From Plantago ovata (taxonomy: Eukaryota > Streptophyta > Magnoliopsida > Lamiales > Plantaginaceae): a stretch of DNA of 64,000 nt. The position numbers and the translations under genes were made by a program. Within the stretch, counting starts at the first letter, position 1, and each line of letters begins with the position of its first letter. Positions 37,762 through 50,734 of this stretch are shown in pieces. The DNA lies in NCBI GenBank assembly GCA_028274465.1, contig CM051456.1:16085745-16149744 (forward strand). The letters are read 5' to 3'. The notes under the pieces are model-generated. The model searched no databases. It was not told where the DNA came from and saw only the letters and a program-made list of their open reading frames with translations.

Positions 37762-39032
37762 TGTTGATGTTTCTAGTGTAAAGTAGCTTCTTTATTCAGG
37801 CAGGAACTTTCACCCGAGTTTTTCACATGAGCGGAGATCTGGTATTAAAGGTGAAGATGAAGAAGATGAAGAAGATGATTTTTTGTTGTGGGATTGATTT
37901 TTTAATTCCATTTTGCAGATCGGTAAAGTGAAATTTGCCAATTTAGGCGTAAATTCATTGGTAAATGACAATATTGCCCTTGTGCGGGCCCACTTTCCAA
38001 TTCCCGATATATATTTTATTTTATTATTGTAATGAAAACTTACATAGACATGCTAAATAATCACATCAAGTCCCACGAAAATTTTTGACCACATAGTTAT
38101 TCACATTTCTAAATCTTCCGGACAAACAAGGACTTAGTGTTTTTTCTTTAACCATTGTTCCTTTAGTTTTTTCTTTCATATTACTCTTCGTACAGTTCCG
38201 GTACCGGAACTTCTACAGCTCCGACCGGGGCTGTAAAAGTCGGAGTTGTGGTCAGATCTATTTGTAGCTCCAACCAAATCTTTTTTTAATATTTTTTAGT
38301 TTTATTTTTGGGGTTGTTTTGAAATACAACTTTAATTTGAGATTTTTTTTACAATAATTATTAGTTCATTTTGAAATATATATACTTATGTGTTTAGTTT
38401 GAAATAATTTACAGTTAGTTTTGTAAACTAAAATATCTTAGAGGCAAATGTGTAAAAAAATGAAAACTTAAGGTGTTTGGCTCTCCACAAAATCTGAGAT
38501 TCCGGTGAGGGTAAAATTGTAACTTTCAGCTCTTAATTCACAAAAAGTCAAGATTGTGGGGCTAGATGTAATTGTTTTTTTTTTGTCTAAAAGGGGAATA
38601 CATGTAAGTGTTAAACTAAGAGAAATGAACGGTAAATTGATAAGTAAATGAGTATACCGCCCTTGTGGTTTTCCGGGCCAACTAGGCTTCCCCAATTCCC
38701 ATTAATATTTGCTCAGTGGAATTGGACTTGCCCTTCACCTATACATCATGACTCTCCCGACTTGACTATAATACAGTTTCTGGTTCAGGTAAATGCCTAC
38801 AATACTATTTCGTTACGGTTCCAAATAATAACTAGAATATTGTGGTCCCGAACTAAAAAGACTGGAAAGCATATGTATAAATTAGTATGATAGTTGGTAC
38901 CTTTCTCACCTATGTTCTTATGATATTCGATTTATTTTTAGTTTGTTTTCTTGATTGGTAGTTAAACTTTTGTGCATTTTACATTGTATATTTTAGCTTC
39001 TTTTTTTTTTTTAACACGGTCATAATTGTTTT
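37762..39032. other. Intergenic with a CGGAGCTG-type repeat
   Basis: The first 150 bases are the promoter and leader of the gene at 35511-37761, with a GAAGAT microsatellite at 37853-37878. A repeat at about 38200-38630 (GTTCCGGTACCGGAAC, CAGCTCCGACCGGGGCTG, then GGGGCTAGATGTAATTG) resembles the region at about 18.7-19.3 kb. No gene. Confidence 0.45.
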
Positions 39033-39493
39033 AGTGTGTGTTTACAAATGATTTTTGAAAGTACTTTTGGACTACTTTTGCTAAAAGTTAAAACAATAAT
39101 AATTTTAAGCAAAATAGTGTTTGATATTTCAGTATAGAAGCAACTCAAAAATATAGAAGTAAAATTTGAAGCCCTTGCTATTTCGGGGAAAGATGCCTGC
39201 CGCTTCACCTGCAGTTACAAAGACAGCAACGGATATTTGAAACAGGGAGCACAAGAGCTCTTAGCTAGTCATCCAAAACGGTTCAATTATAAGCACTTGT
39301 TTTTAATTCAAAAATATTTACAAATTGCTTAAAGCAGGTAGAAGCATCCATTTACTTGATTCTCAATTTCTGACGGTTACCTGTCTTTTTTTTCGTGAGA
39401 AGTTGCAACATAAATTGTAAAATAAAACACTAAAAAAAATATGACTGCTCTAAAAGTAGAAAAACAATTTTTTCACATTTGCAAACACACTCT
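39033..39493. mobile_element. MITE-like element with 18-base inverted ends
   Basis: Left AGTGTGTGTTTACAAATG and right (reversed) AGAGTGTGTTTGCAAATG match at 16 of 18 positions. The 461-base interior contains more loosely mirrored segments (CTTTTGCTAAAAG, CTCTAAAAGTAG) and no coding frame. I could not identify the target duplication, so the superfamily (hAT or Mutator) is open. Confidence 0.5.
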
Positions 39494-40334
39494 AAGATAC
39501 TACAGAACTACGGTAACTTCACATATCATCTTACCTCACTCCATAAATTAATAACCTCGAGACAGTTAACTAATAACTTTAATGATCCCAACATAGGGCA
39601 AATGTTAGACCCGCAATCAATAAAATACTAAGATAATATTTATTCATTTTAAATTCCAATGTATATTGGTTCCAACGAGACTAAGTTAATTTATGTATTT
39701 ATGTTATCTTCTAAATAATTTTTTAAGACATTATTAATATTATTGTCGCATGTTGTTGTTGTTATAAAACAAACATATGGTATGATATCATGTTTTTATG
39801 TTGATTTTAAAATTTGTATAGAGTGTTGCCCCAATTACATGAGAGTTGTGTTGTTGACTTATATTATAGTGCAATAAAGTTGTCTTCTATTATACCTCAA
39901 TAAAAGTTGTGAAACTATTACGAAAGGTACCGATTCGTCATTGCCTTATATTCTTATCATCGTTGCTTGATATCATTCATACTGTTTAAATATACTAATA
40001 GTTTATTGGACTTGGAAATATGATGGCCAACTTAGTATCCCAAACATATCCGTTGAAACATATTTAAATTAACAATGGTTTCTCATTTAAATAATATTTT
40101 GCTAAATTTGATAAAATCTTTTGATCCTACCATTATTAATTTATGTATATGTTGACCGTAGTTGATGAAATTTCATTTGAGTCCACATTGTGTGATACTT
40201 TTCAACCTCGGGGTCCTCAATCTATCATACCAACTAGCCCCATACAAGGTTTATCTGGTTCAATCAATTTACTATGACATTGCATAAACTCATACATGTA
40301 TGTCCAATTGTTTGTTCAATATACAAACGATAAT

Positions 40335-40418
40335 AAGCATTATGCAAACTATGTAAATATGAAATTATGTGACGAGAAGCATTATGCAAACTATGTAAAT
40401 ATGAAATTATGTGACGAG
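40335..40418. repeat. Perfect 2 x 42-base tandem duplication
   Basis: Units 40335-40376 and 40377-40418, each AAGCATTATG...GTGACGAG, are identical by eye. That points to a recent slippage or unequal exchange. Confidence 0.95.
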
Positions 40419-40831
40419 ACAGTTTCCAATCCTGCAATACCAAATAGTTGTTATAATTAAATTCATAGATAACATTGATTTAGAAAAATAACAAAAAACA
40501 AAAAGAAAAAAAAAGGAAAACGAAATAAAAAATATGAATGTCAACATGTCACAAAACACAAAGAATTCTACTTGCTTGGAGCAACAATAGCATCATTGGG
40601 CCTAATAAACATGGAATCCTGAACACGGTACCCCCTAAAAACTAGAACTCATTTGACCTCCCCTATCTCTTTTTTTTCTATCACTAATATATAAAAAAAT
40701 AAAAACCTTTAATTATGACGTGTGGATTTGATATACTAAAAAATTAAGGGGTTAGTTAGTAGCAATATTTAAGAAAATATTATAGGATACCTGCAAGGGG
40801 TGATCTTAGAGCTCTAGTTATAAGAATTATA

Positions 40832-41039
40832 AGTATATGTTTGACAAAACGAACTAATAAAGTGACTGAAAATTGATAAGGGGGCTGGTAGGTGATTTGT
40901 CACCTTATTTTTAATAAGTTAAAAATATAATACCTTCTCACATCAATCACCTCATTTACACCAAAGAGGCTTATTCAATCAAACGGTCAATTAAGTTGAT
41001 TTCAATAGGTGACTGATAAAGTGACGCCAAACACACACT
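40832..41039. mobile_element. Possible small MITE
   Basis: Left AGTATATGTTTGAC and right (reversed) AGTGTGTGTTTGGC form an imperfect inverted repeat around a 208-base AT-rich interior. Mirrored GGTGA..TCACC motifs lie inside. No target duplication seen. Confidence 0.35.
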
Positions 41040-41989
41040 AAAACCACCCATAATCATATTTAGAATGAATTTTAGAAAATTGTGTTAAAACTAATAATAT
41101 AAAAAAAATACTAAATTCATTGGGGCCCAAAAAAATGAAATCATAAACTCGAAACTCCCTAAAAAATCTAGGAGTACTACTTTAACCCTTCCTATCTTTT
41201 CCTTATCTATATGACACCACATATATATTCTCCATGTGTAGAGTTTATATTCTAAATAATTATTAAAGAATTACGTAGATACGATATTTACAAAAATATT
41301 ACTCCAAGATAAGTGCAAAAATTGCTTATATATTATGTATTCATAAATAACACAAAAACCCAAAAATCCAAAAAAATGTTAAATTACACATTTGAGTTTG
41401 ACCATCACTCTTGACAAACCAAATTTGGAGAAACAAACCTGCATTTAATAAACTTATCTCACCTCTATCTTAGGTTTTAACAAAATTTGCTACTAGTACC
41501 TTTGTTTCTAGACAAAACTATGTCTGCAGTGAGCCATTATTCCCATTTGGAGTGTGCTATCGTAGAGGCAAAGATACTGCAACAAACACCAACTCCATCT
41601 ATAATTACTACTCCCAGTTCTCTTTGGCTAATTCAATTGCCAGCTCTCTTTTAATTCATCATAGTGAAGAAATACAGAAGGCACAAAAGAATCTTATAGA
41701 AATTTCTCCATTTTCAAGAAACCATGAAATTACAAAGGGGAGTTTGGTTTGATAAAAAAACAAAAAAACAAAGGGGAGTTTGGTTCCCAATACAGGGTGA
41801 AAACTGGATAATAAATGATAGAAGGAAAGAACTTCTCAAGCCAGTGACTGGCTATACTGTCAAAGTAAAGCTTATTATTGCAACAAAGATGCAGAGTCTA
41901 GCTCATTGTCCATATTAGCAATCTGGAGGGTCGATCACAGGTTCGTTTGAATGACAGGCTCAATATGTAGTCCATTGATTAGACTCAAT

Positions 41990-44034
41990 CTAGTATTTCC
42001 CTTCATGGGCAGCTCTGTCCTGCAACCACTCGTAAAATTTAACCTGTGCTGCCATTGGGTTCATCTTGTATAATTGGTAGTAGTGACTGCCAGTCTCGAG
42101 ACCAAGAGTGCCACCAACAACAGCTCCAAGAGCCAAAGATAGCAAAGTACCTGCAACAATGACATAGGCAATTACACCTTGTATGACTCTTCTTTGGTTG
42201 CAATTCAATTTAGCATATGCTTTCACCCTTTTCCCATTAACATTCAGCACATGTACTGGTACAGGGTTCTACTTTCTTCACAGAGATGCACACAAATAGT
42301 GTTCCAATGTTCCTTTCAAGGGGGGAAATGAATATTTGCTAATTAATCAATTAATGCAGTGTTCCTTGAGAGACAAAGTAAATAAGGAAAAGGAGACCCC
42401 CCCCCCCACCCACCCACCAAAAAAAGAAAAGAAAAAAGAACAGCTTAATGCCTATAATATTGGTTAAAACAGGCATACACACTTTTATTGCTCTAATGCG
42501 CTACGCCAACAAACATTCAAATAATGAAACATCATTCAAAATGGATCCATGGTCAAAGCACTTCAAATTCCCTGAATTTTAAAACATAGTTCTGCAACAA
42601 GAGTGTCACCAATTCTTCAATAAAATTGAAGGTTCAAATGAAGACTAGGAATTCTGGTTGTATATGACCATGCTCTTACTGCTATTGTTTAAAGTCACCA
42701 TATCTAACCTAATCCAATATATTCAGTTCATATCTGACAACGTCCTTCCCAATCTTAGTGGAATAATTTATGTGTAATAGATTAAACATAGAATAGAAAC
42801 GAAAAACCAGTTATCATCATTACTTTTCTTTCACTATAATGTTACAAGCTCCCTAATGACAACCACATGCCCATGGCGTAAACCAAGTCAGACAATAACT
42901 TGTGAAGTAGGAAATAACAGGCAGACCATACTTTAAACATGAGAAAATAAGCACATGAAAAGAAACCAGTGTTTGATCAAGCCCAGTGCTTTCACATGTG
43001 TGATTGTTGAGGAGAACATGACGACAATGCAATCAGCCTTACTTAAAAAGAAAAACTCCAGTGAAACAGTACAATTCAGGGGTGTCTAGAGGAAAGAGTA
43101 AAGGATAAAACTGACAATATAAAACTAAAGAGGTTTAAATCACAACATAAAAGTAAATAAAGTAATTATAGTGGGGTTTCCAGAGGGACAAGGCGATATA
43201 CAACTAGTTACCCGTGAACTTGATTTGCATCAACTGTCAATGCAAATTTCAAACAGTTTTATTATTAACTTATATAGAATCTCGGATGGGACATATTATC
43301 TGTGCAGTATGGTAGTCTCAGAATAAAGTAGTATTAGCAGAAGGCGAGACAAATTTATAACAGAAGCATATGTGGAAAATAATGTACCATGAGGACTTTT
43401 AGACCACTTCCAGGCAAGTCCGGCGGTATAAGCAGCACCAATAACAGCACCTGCCTTCCCAAACTCAGCAACCTTATCCGCAGTCTTGAGCTGAAATAGA
43501 GGATGAGAGATTGGTAAGCAGATAATCACAAGGAACACTCTAAAGGTAGGTATATGATAGTATATCCTTGCAAATTTGGGCATTATAATCAATCAATCAT
43601 ATTGATGGAAAATTTACACCTAAATACAGATATCATGATTCATAAACCCTAAAACTTCATCAATTAATCATCAAAATGATAATAGGAGCAAAATTAAACC
43701 AGCACTACATACAAACTTTCCACTGCAAAATAGAAAGAAAGATGCATAAATCCCAAATCACATACAGTACAAGACATACATACACCTTATTATGATCAAA
43801 AAATCATTCCTGTTTATGTACAAAACAACAGGTATGGAGAAGCACGATTGATTCATACAATAAGTAAGAAGAATATACCGTGGGGCCATGGACTGGGTCT
43901 AGCTTAATAAAGGTTTCGACATCAGAGGAATTCCAGTGGCTCGGCAATGGCTTCTCGGGGTTAATGAACCTGGTGTAGTTGCCCGTGACCCGATCCAAAT
44001 AGTGCTTGAAGATTGACTTGGATGATTCGTCCAT
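41990..44034 (-). CDS. SDH6: Succinate dehydrogenase subunit 6, mitochondrial
   Basis: Three exons on the minus strand: 44034-43879, 43490-43388 and 42150-41990. They give 420 bases, 139 residues, phases 0 and 1. SDH6 is a plant-specific accessory subunit of mitochondrial complex II in the inner membrane. Diagnostic stretches are NYTRFINPEKPLPSHW (N-terminal part), DVETFIKLDPVHGPT (end of exon 1), LKTADKVAEFGKAGAVIGAA (exon 2) and MNPMAAQVKFYEWLQDR (near the C-terminus). Two hydrophobic segments, at about 65-80 and 90-110, fit a membrane hairpin. There is no separate Arg-rich presequence, as usual for this subunit. The length is normal for the family. The second intron is 1.2 kb. Confidence 0.88.
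42386..42419. repeat. C-rich low-complexity tract in SDH6 intron 2
   Basis: A poly-C run (about 12) followed by CACCCACCCACC. On the SDH6-sense strand it is G-rich. Confidence 0.85.
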
Positions 44035-45640
44035 CTTTTCCGGGAAGATTTTGCAGCAGCTGCGAATTGATGAGTGAATGATTTTGGGGCTTTTAATGAA
44101 GCAATTTTTTACCTGACACTACTAGTTGTAGTAAATTTATCATTCATTAAATTACACCATCGCCCCTACTGGATTTCAACTTTTCAATGATCACCCCAAA
44201 TTATAATCAATTAAATTGGAGGCCCAATGTTTTTTTTTTCTTTTTTCCTTTTTTTAGGTAATACTTAACCCTCTTGGACATTGACTCGAGACATCGAAAA
44301 GTTTAGGAGTTTTGAACATAATGGTTACGAGTCAATTGTTGTCTGATATTACTCACAACCATTAGGCATGTTTTATTAGTATATGGTTTGTTCCGGAAAT
44401 CTTCTCCGTCAATTCTATAGATCTTAGTCTCTAATTTATTTGTGAATATATGAGAATTCATGAGAACGGTACAAGTGGATGTGCAAACGGTTGTCATGAT
44501 TTATATGGATAGTGCAAATTATAAGTTTATTTTAAACATGACAGGAATTACAAATGAAAATTATGCGACAAGAATGCAATTCTCATTCAATTACCAAAAG
44601 GTTTTCTTTTTTGCGCTCGTTTAGCCTGCTATTCGTTTGAACAAAATTGAACTTAACTTAAATTAATAAGTTTCCAGATGTAATTTTACTATATAATTTT
44701 AACATGCAAGCTTTGTGCTATGATTTAGCGATGCCAAGTCGGATGAAGACATGTTTCAGGCTTCTTAACTGGAGTTGAACAACATTTGCTCCCTGAAAAT
44801 GGTAGAACAATTCCGAGGTACGTACAATTGCCTAGTAACCAATCACAACTAGGTTTTATCGCAATGACACATGTCCAACGATTCAATTGTTTCAAGGCTT
44901 TCAACTGCATCAAATGACGACACATAGGCCTGGTGATGTTTTGAGTGTTGAAATTGAACCAAGCTATCTTGCCAAAATCAGTTTCCAAAGAAGGAAACCG
45001 AGCTCCCAATACTGTCTCCGGTGGGTGGTGGATCGACTAAGCAAGATTGATAAATGACTACAGTAATACTTAATATTCAAGTTATATCCATGTTCATAGA
45101 TAGCAAAGTGTTGTTAGTTGGTCTTTTGTTGGTTTGGTATTATCAATTGTAATTGTATGTTCCTTGGAAATTGTTAGATTCCTCTTTTATAAATGATGAC
45201 ATGTTGGGTTGGAAAATTGAATAATGCTTCATACCCATGGATGTGGTGACAATATGGTACTTGTTCCTATTACAAGTGGAAACTGTATAATGATTTGGTA
45301 TGTTCGAATAATACTGTATATGGTTCGTTTTAATAAATTTCCTCACCAATTCTGTAGATTTTAGTCTCTAACTTAATTGTATACTCCGTAGATGGTAGAA
45401 GTGAAAGCGCAAAACGCTTGTGATCAGTCATCACTATCTAAATGTGCAAAATATACTCCTTTTTATTTTGTTTTTTTAAACATAACCGGATATGGAATGC
45501 GATTTTACTTAAAATCAATTTATTTATTAAGACTGCGAGGATATTTAAGTCATTAGCGGAGTGTGCCATAAAAGTTTGTGCAATCAAATCAAAACCCCCA
45601 AATCTCCACATACAGTTACTCACGAAACATCACATCCACA
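44035..45640. other. Divergent intergenic region between SDH6 and SERRATE
   Basis: Two diverged direct repeats of roughly 150 bases (about 44372-44525 and 45313-45425 onward) share TATATGGTT(T/C)GTT and CAATTCT(A/G)TAGAT(C/T)TTAGTCTCTAA. They are about 940 bases apart. Between them is a 94-codon minus-strand frame (44725-45009) with coding-like composition but no recognised family. This may be a decayed small retroelement. Confidence 0.35.
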
Positions 45641-45642
45641 AA

Positions 45643-45650
45643 TTAGGGTT
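45643..45650 (+). promoter_or_regulatory. Telo-box-like motif before SERRATE
   Basis: TTAGGGTT (reverse AACCCTAA) lies 39-46 bases before the ATG. Telo-boxes are frequent near the 5' ends of plant genes for RNA and translation machinery. Its role here is inference. Confidence 0.3.
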
Positions 45651-45688
45651 CCGCCCCGAGTCTTGATTCTTCTTGAAGGTGGTGGCAA

Positions 45689-48600
45689 ATGGCAGAGGGT
45701 CTAAATTCGACCGCTGATGACATCGACCGGAACACAAATTCAGCTGCTGCTGCTGCTACTGACGGTGACGCAGTCCCAAACGCCGATTCTCCTCCACCTC
45801 CTCCGCCGCGCCGAGGACGCGATCGAGATTCAATTGAACGGCGTGATGACCGTGAATCTGATCGACCACCTCGCCGTGAGTACTACGATCGGAACCGGTC
45901 TTCTCCACCACCCTATCATAAGCGAGGAAGGGCGAGCACCAGTCCTCCTCCTCCGCCTTATCGAGACAGACGAGGAGGAGGAAGACGATCGCCTCCACCA
46001 TTCAAGAAAAGGAGAGAAGATGGCGGCGGGTTTGATGGGAGGAGAGGGAGTCCTCCCAGAGGTGGATATGGGAATGGGGATAGAAGGTGAAAATTGATTA
46101 TTATAATTTCTAATCATAAATTTATTTATGAGTGTGTCTTCTTGTCGATAATTAAGAATCAGCTGAGTTATTATCTTCACTAGCAATGCTGACTAGGGGA
46201 GTCACTTTTATTAAAGCATGATGGAGTTTTTTTTTTTTTCTTTCTTTCTTTTTTCTGTTATGAGGAAAGAAGGGATTACGGTTTTGCTCTCCTGTGTGGA
46301 AATGTGATATGTGTCTGAACTATGTACCAATTCAAAGTTAGTATTTTAAATGCAAACATGATTGTTGTTTTGTTAGCCTCTTGAAATAATTCATTTGTTA
46401 GTGTAGCGGTGTAATATGTCAAACATCATGACTTGTCAGAGGCATAATACATTTTCTTGTTCAGGACCTGAGAGTAAAATACTCACTTTATTTATTTATT
46501 TTTATATTTGCCCTTTATCCTGCATGACTGCTAATAATCAATCTAGGGGTTCACTTTCGTTATTTGAAATTTTGTCTGGGTGTAACTCTGTTACTCTTCC
46601 TGCCCAGGTTTGGAAATGATAATCCTGGTGCTTATGACCGCGAGAGAGGTGGTAGACCTGGTTATGCTGATGAAAGATTTCATGGCCGAAATATGGGTCG
46701 GTCAAATGGTGGCTACCAAGGTGCAGTTTATTGCTTAATTTAAGCCTGCCATGTTTCTTTGTACTTCAAAATTTATATGGTGCTCAGTACATTATCATTG
46801 TTTATTCTTTATCCGTCATTTATTCACACTTATTTTAAGCGTGCTCGATATGTATCCGAAAAAGAATCCCAGTTTATTTTGGTTCTCATCGCACAGTATG
46901 ATGATTGTTCCTTTGACGAGAAATGTGAATGGATAGAAAAAAAAGGATTAAAGATCCCTTCGTTTTTCCATGAGCCTGAAAAATATCTTGAGAACGAAAT
47001 TTCTGGCATTTACAACTTTGTTTATTGGCATTTTGTATTTTCTTACTCGAGTGTCTGGCTTCTAGATGTTGAAGTATATGCGGTACTTGTTTAACTTTGT
47101 TACTTGTCATGTGGCTTCAGAGTTTCCATGTATGCTTTTGAAGATAGCGTTTTCCTTGTTTCTTTTTCAAATTAATATGAATGTGGCCTTGTTTGTAACC
47201 AACTATCATATGGCCACTCAATGAATTGATCTTACCCGGTTTCCTGTGTTGACTTTTTGCTCCAGCTGGGATTATTTTTTTTATATACTTTCCGTTTTCA
47301 TTTGGATCTTTCTTTCTGCAGACTGGGATTCTGGTCGTGGTTTTCCTGATGCTTTCAATACCGGGGGGAGCCAAAGGTATGGACTTTCCAGCTACAGGGC
47401 ATGGAAACGCCTTTTTGCCTTTCTCATTTAAATTGGTCCTTATCTATTTTTCAATGATATGGCCTTTTCAACTTTCATTGCTTCTCGGTGGGATAGAGAT
47501 GCATCTCTAATTCTCAATAGATGTTCTACAGAAACTTGCACTCTTGATGCCAAAGTTACACTCACGTGGATTATATATTGTTGTTTCTGTTCCATGTTGA
47601 TTTATGTATGATGAGCTTATCTTTTAAACATGAATTAAATCAAGGCATTTTTTTTCCAGCAGTTAAAGATATCTTAGTTTATTTGCTTACAATTTTTAGG
47701 GAGGGAATGATGTCTTACAAGCAGTTCATCCAGGAGCTTGAAGATGACATTTTACCATTGGAAGCAGAGCGCAGGTCAGATTGGGAATATTTCGGAGATA
47801 TATATGTTTAACAGTCTTCTAGCTCTTTTTATTCAGATATCCTTTCTGAATTTATCTCTTCTTGTATTGGTTCTTACAAATTCACTTATTTGCTAATTTA
47901 TTCTACTGTGTGAATATGTTAGGTATCAAGAATACAGGACGGAATACATAACAACTCAGAAAAAAACTTATTTTAATGCACATAAGGATGAAGAATGGTA
48001 TGCTTCACCAGTTCTTTCTTTCTTTTAATATAGTATATATTTTTAATAAGGTTTAAACTTCTATTCTCATTATATCCTAACATTTTCATTTTTTATCCTT
48101 TTTAGGCTAAAAGACAAGTATCATCCAACAAATTTACCAACTTTCATAGAACGGTAAACTCCTTTGTTGTGTGCTTTGCTTGAGTCAAATGATACTTGGC
48201 ATATTTCAAGTTTTCAACTTTATGGACTGCTGATGGGTTCGTTCCTTGTTTTCATTTGGTCTTTTTCACTGAGAGATATGATTGTGGCTTGTTCAGGAGA
48301 AACGAATTAACCAGGAAGTTGGCTAAGGATTTTCAACTTGATCTGCAGAATGGGACTTTGGATTTGTAAGATACTTCCTTATATTTTCAAGCTTTATAAC
48401 TTACATGTTTAATAGCTTTATTTAATTATTTTATTTAAAAAATCTGATTGAATTCTGTTTGTGTGCAGAGGTCCTAATGCTAGTCAATCATCAAACAATG
48501 CAGAACAACCCAATGAACCTAATTCTGGTGATGAACCAGATGTGGGTGGCAAAAGAAGACATCTTGGTCGGGGTGGTGTTAAGGAGCCTGATCTGTCATC

Positions 48601-50734
48601 TGCCCCGAAAGCTCACCCTGTCTGCTCGGAGACCCAACGGATCCTTGTTGATGTTGAACAAGCACAAGCTCTTATCAGGAAGCTGGATTCTGAAAAAGGA
48701 ATTGAGGATAATGTTTTATGCCGTGCGGATAATGATAGAACCAGCCGAGATAAGTTCCGTGGGAATTTGAGCGGACCAATTGTTATCATACGGGGTTCAA
48801 ATGCCGTTAAAGGTCTCGAGGGTGTTGAGCTTTTAGACACTCTTCTCACTTACCTCTGGCGCATCCACGGGGTTGATTATTATGGGATGGTTGAATTAAC
48901 TGAAGCTAAAGGTCTTCGTCATGTCAGAGCTGATGGCAAAAATACTGGCTCAATTGGTGATGGTAAGGAGTGGGAGATCAAATTCGATTCACATTGGCAA
49001 GAGAGATTGAATGGTGCAGACCCTCTGGAAGTAATGGCTGCAAAGGAGAAGTTAGATGTTGCTGCTTCTGAAGGACTGGATCCATATGTCCGCAAAATTA
49101 GAGATGAAAAATATGGTTGGAAGTATGGATGTGGTGCAAAAGGCTGCACTAAACTTTTCCATGCTACTGAATTTGTTCAAAAACATTTAAAGTTGAAGCA
49201 CCCTGAACTTGTCTCGGACCTGATTTCGAAAATGTGTGAAGAACTATACTTCCAGAACTACATGAAGTAAGTGGTGTTATTTGTAACTTTTATGCACATG
49301 ATAATTGTCGTCAGTAGGGTAATGACCGTTCTGTGTTACAGTGACAAAAATGCACCTGGGGGAACTCCTGTCTTGCAATCATCTTTTCCGGTACAATTCA
49401 TTTGTAGCAAAATTTTCCTGAATTTGTTTTCTATAATTAAGGTGCGTTACTAACATTCTCCTTTTGTAGAAGGGGATGCCACAGAGACGCAGGCATGGCC
49501 TAGATGGTAGACTTAAAGATGGAAGAGGAAATTATAGAGAGCGTGACAATCGTGACAATGGCAATGAGCGTTTTAATAGATCTGAGAACCCCCAATCTGG
49601 GGACTTCGCCTCCAATGATGGAAATTCTGGAGATAATCCAGATGGAGCAATGTTTGATACTTTTGGTGGACAAGGCATTCCTTCAGACATGCATCCACCT
49701 GTTCTGATGCCACTTCCTGGTGCTGGGTAAGCTCATTCTCCTTTCCTCAGTCCCCTTGTGTGTTTTCTAAATTCTTTCCATTCTTTTATTGAATATTATT
49801 GATTGGTTTTGTGTTCATTGACTTGCAGTCCAATGGGTCCTTTTGTCCCAGCCCCGCCTGAAGTTGCTATGCGGATGATGCGAGAACAAGGAGGCACCCA
49901 AGTAGGTGGACAAGCTCCAATAATTGGTTTACCCCCTACATTCCGGCAAGATCCTCGACGCCTGCGAAGGTCAGTGCCTTGTTAATCTTTACACCACTTA
50001 CACTGGTCCGTCTGGTTAACTGTTACTAGCATCTTAAATTCCGTGAGTTGGTGAAAGCAAATTTTGAGTCTTCAGACCGGTGCTCTGAGAATTAAAATAT
50101 TCTTTACATTCCGTATAGATAGAACTTTCTGCTAGGAGGATGACAACAAAACAAGAATTGTATTGTCTTAATTGGCAATGGAGTTCTTATTTTGAGTTTG
50201 ACACCTGAGCGTTGATTTTCCTCGCTTTTCAAAGTTGCAATTTGAGAATTCACTTAATCAACAAGTTCATAGCTACCATGAAGTCCAAAAGAACATTTGC
50301 TCCAAGTCACCTTTTTTCCTGGTGCATGGGGGTAGGTATTACCCCATCCCACCACACTTGGTCTTCATACCAGACCAATGGAATGTAGTAGTAGTTATTT
50401 GAACAAGCTTAATCTCAACTAATATAGTAATAATGTTGGTTATATGGTTCAAAAAGTGTACTGCTTTATTTGCTACTTAACTTGTTACATGCGTAAGCCT
50501 CAAAGTAGATTAGACTAAGGAGTAAAGATGCAACTATTTTTGGATTTTCATGGATTGAAGAGAATATGATCTTGTTTGTGCATGCTTGTTTTCTTTTCAT
50601 CTTACAATAATGTTCTATTTTCTGTACTGGGAACACAGACCTTACATGTATTGGACATTTTCTTTGCATGCAGCTATAATGACTTGGATGCGCCTGATGA
50701 CGAAGTCACAGTTATTGATTATCGGAGTTTATAG
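45689..50734 (+). CDS. SE: SERRATE / ARS2 RNA effector
   Basis: Twelve exons: 45689-46086, 46608-46720, 47322-47376, 47700-47774, 47923-47997, 48106-48153, 48297-48365, 48469-49266, 49342-49390, 49470-49726, 49829-49969 and 50674-50734. They total 2139 bases, 712 residues, with all sites GT/AG and phase kept. SERRATE is the nuclear partner of DCL1 and HYL1 in microRNA processing and acts with the cap-binding complex in splicing. The N-terminus (1-190) is disordered and rich in Arg, Pro and Gly with SPPPPPP and RDR repeats. The SERRATE/ARS2 N-terminal domain follows (MSYKQFIQELEDDILPLEAER, from about 191). The ARS2 domain ends in a C2H2 zinc finger with C499, C504, H517 and H522. The tail is Gly/Pro-rich and closes with DDEVTVIDYRSL. 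The size agrees with the family (about 720). Confidence 0.93.

Larger units (their letters stand above)
39494..41989. other. Intergenic with small repeats
   Basis: No gene recognised. The stretch at 39580-39640 resembles about 1240-1310. Frames at 41552-41918 have no recognisable product and lie downstream of SDH6 on the other strand. Confidence 0.4.
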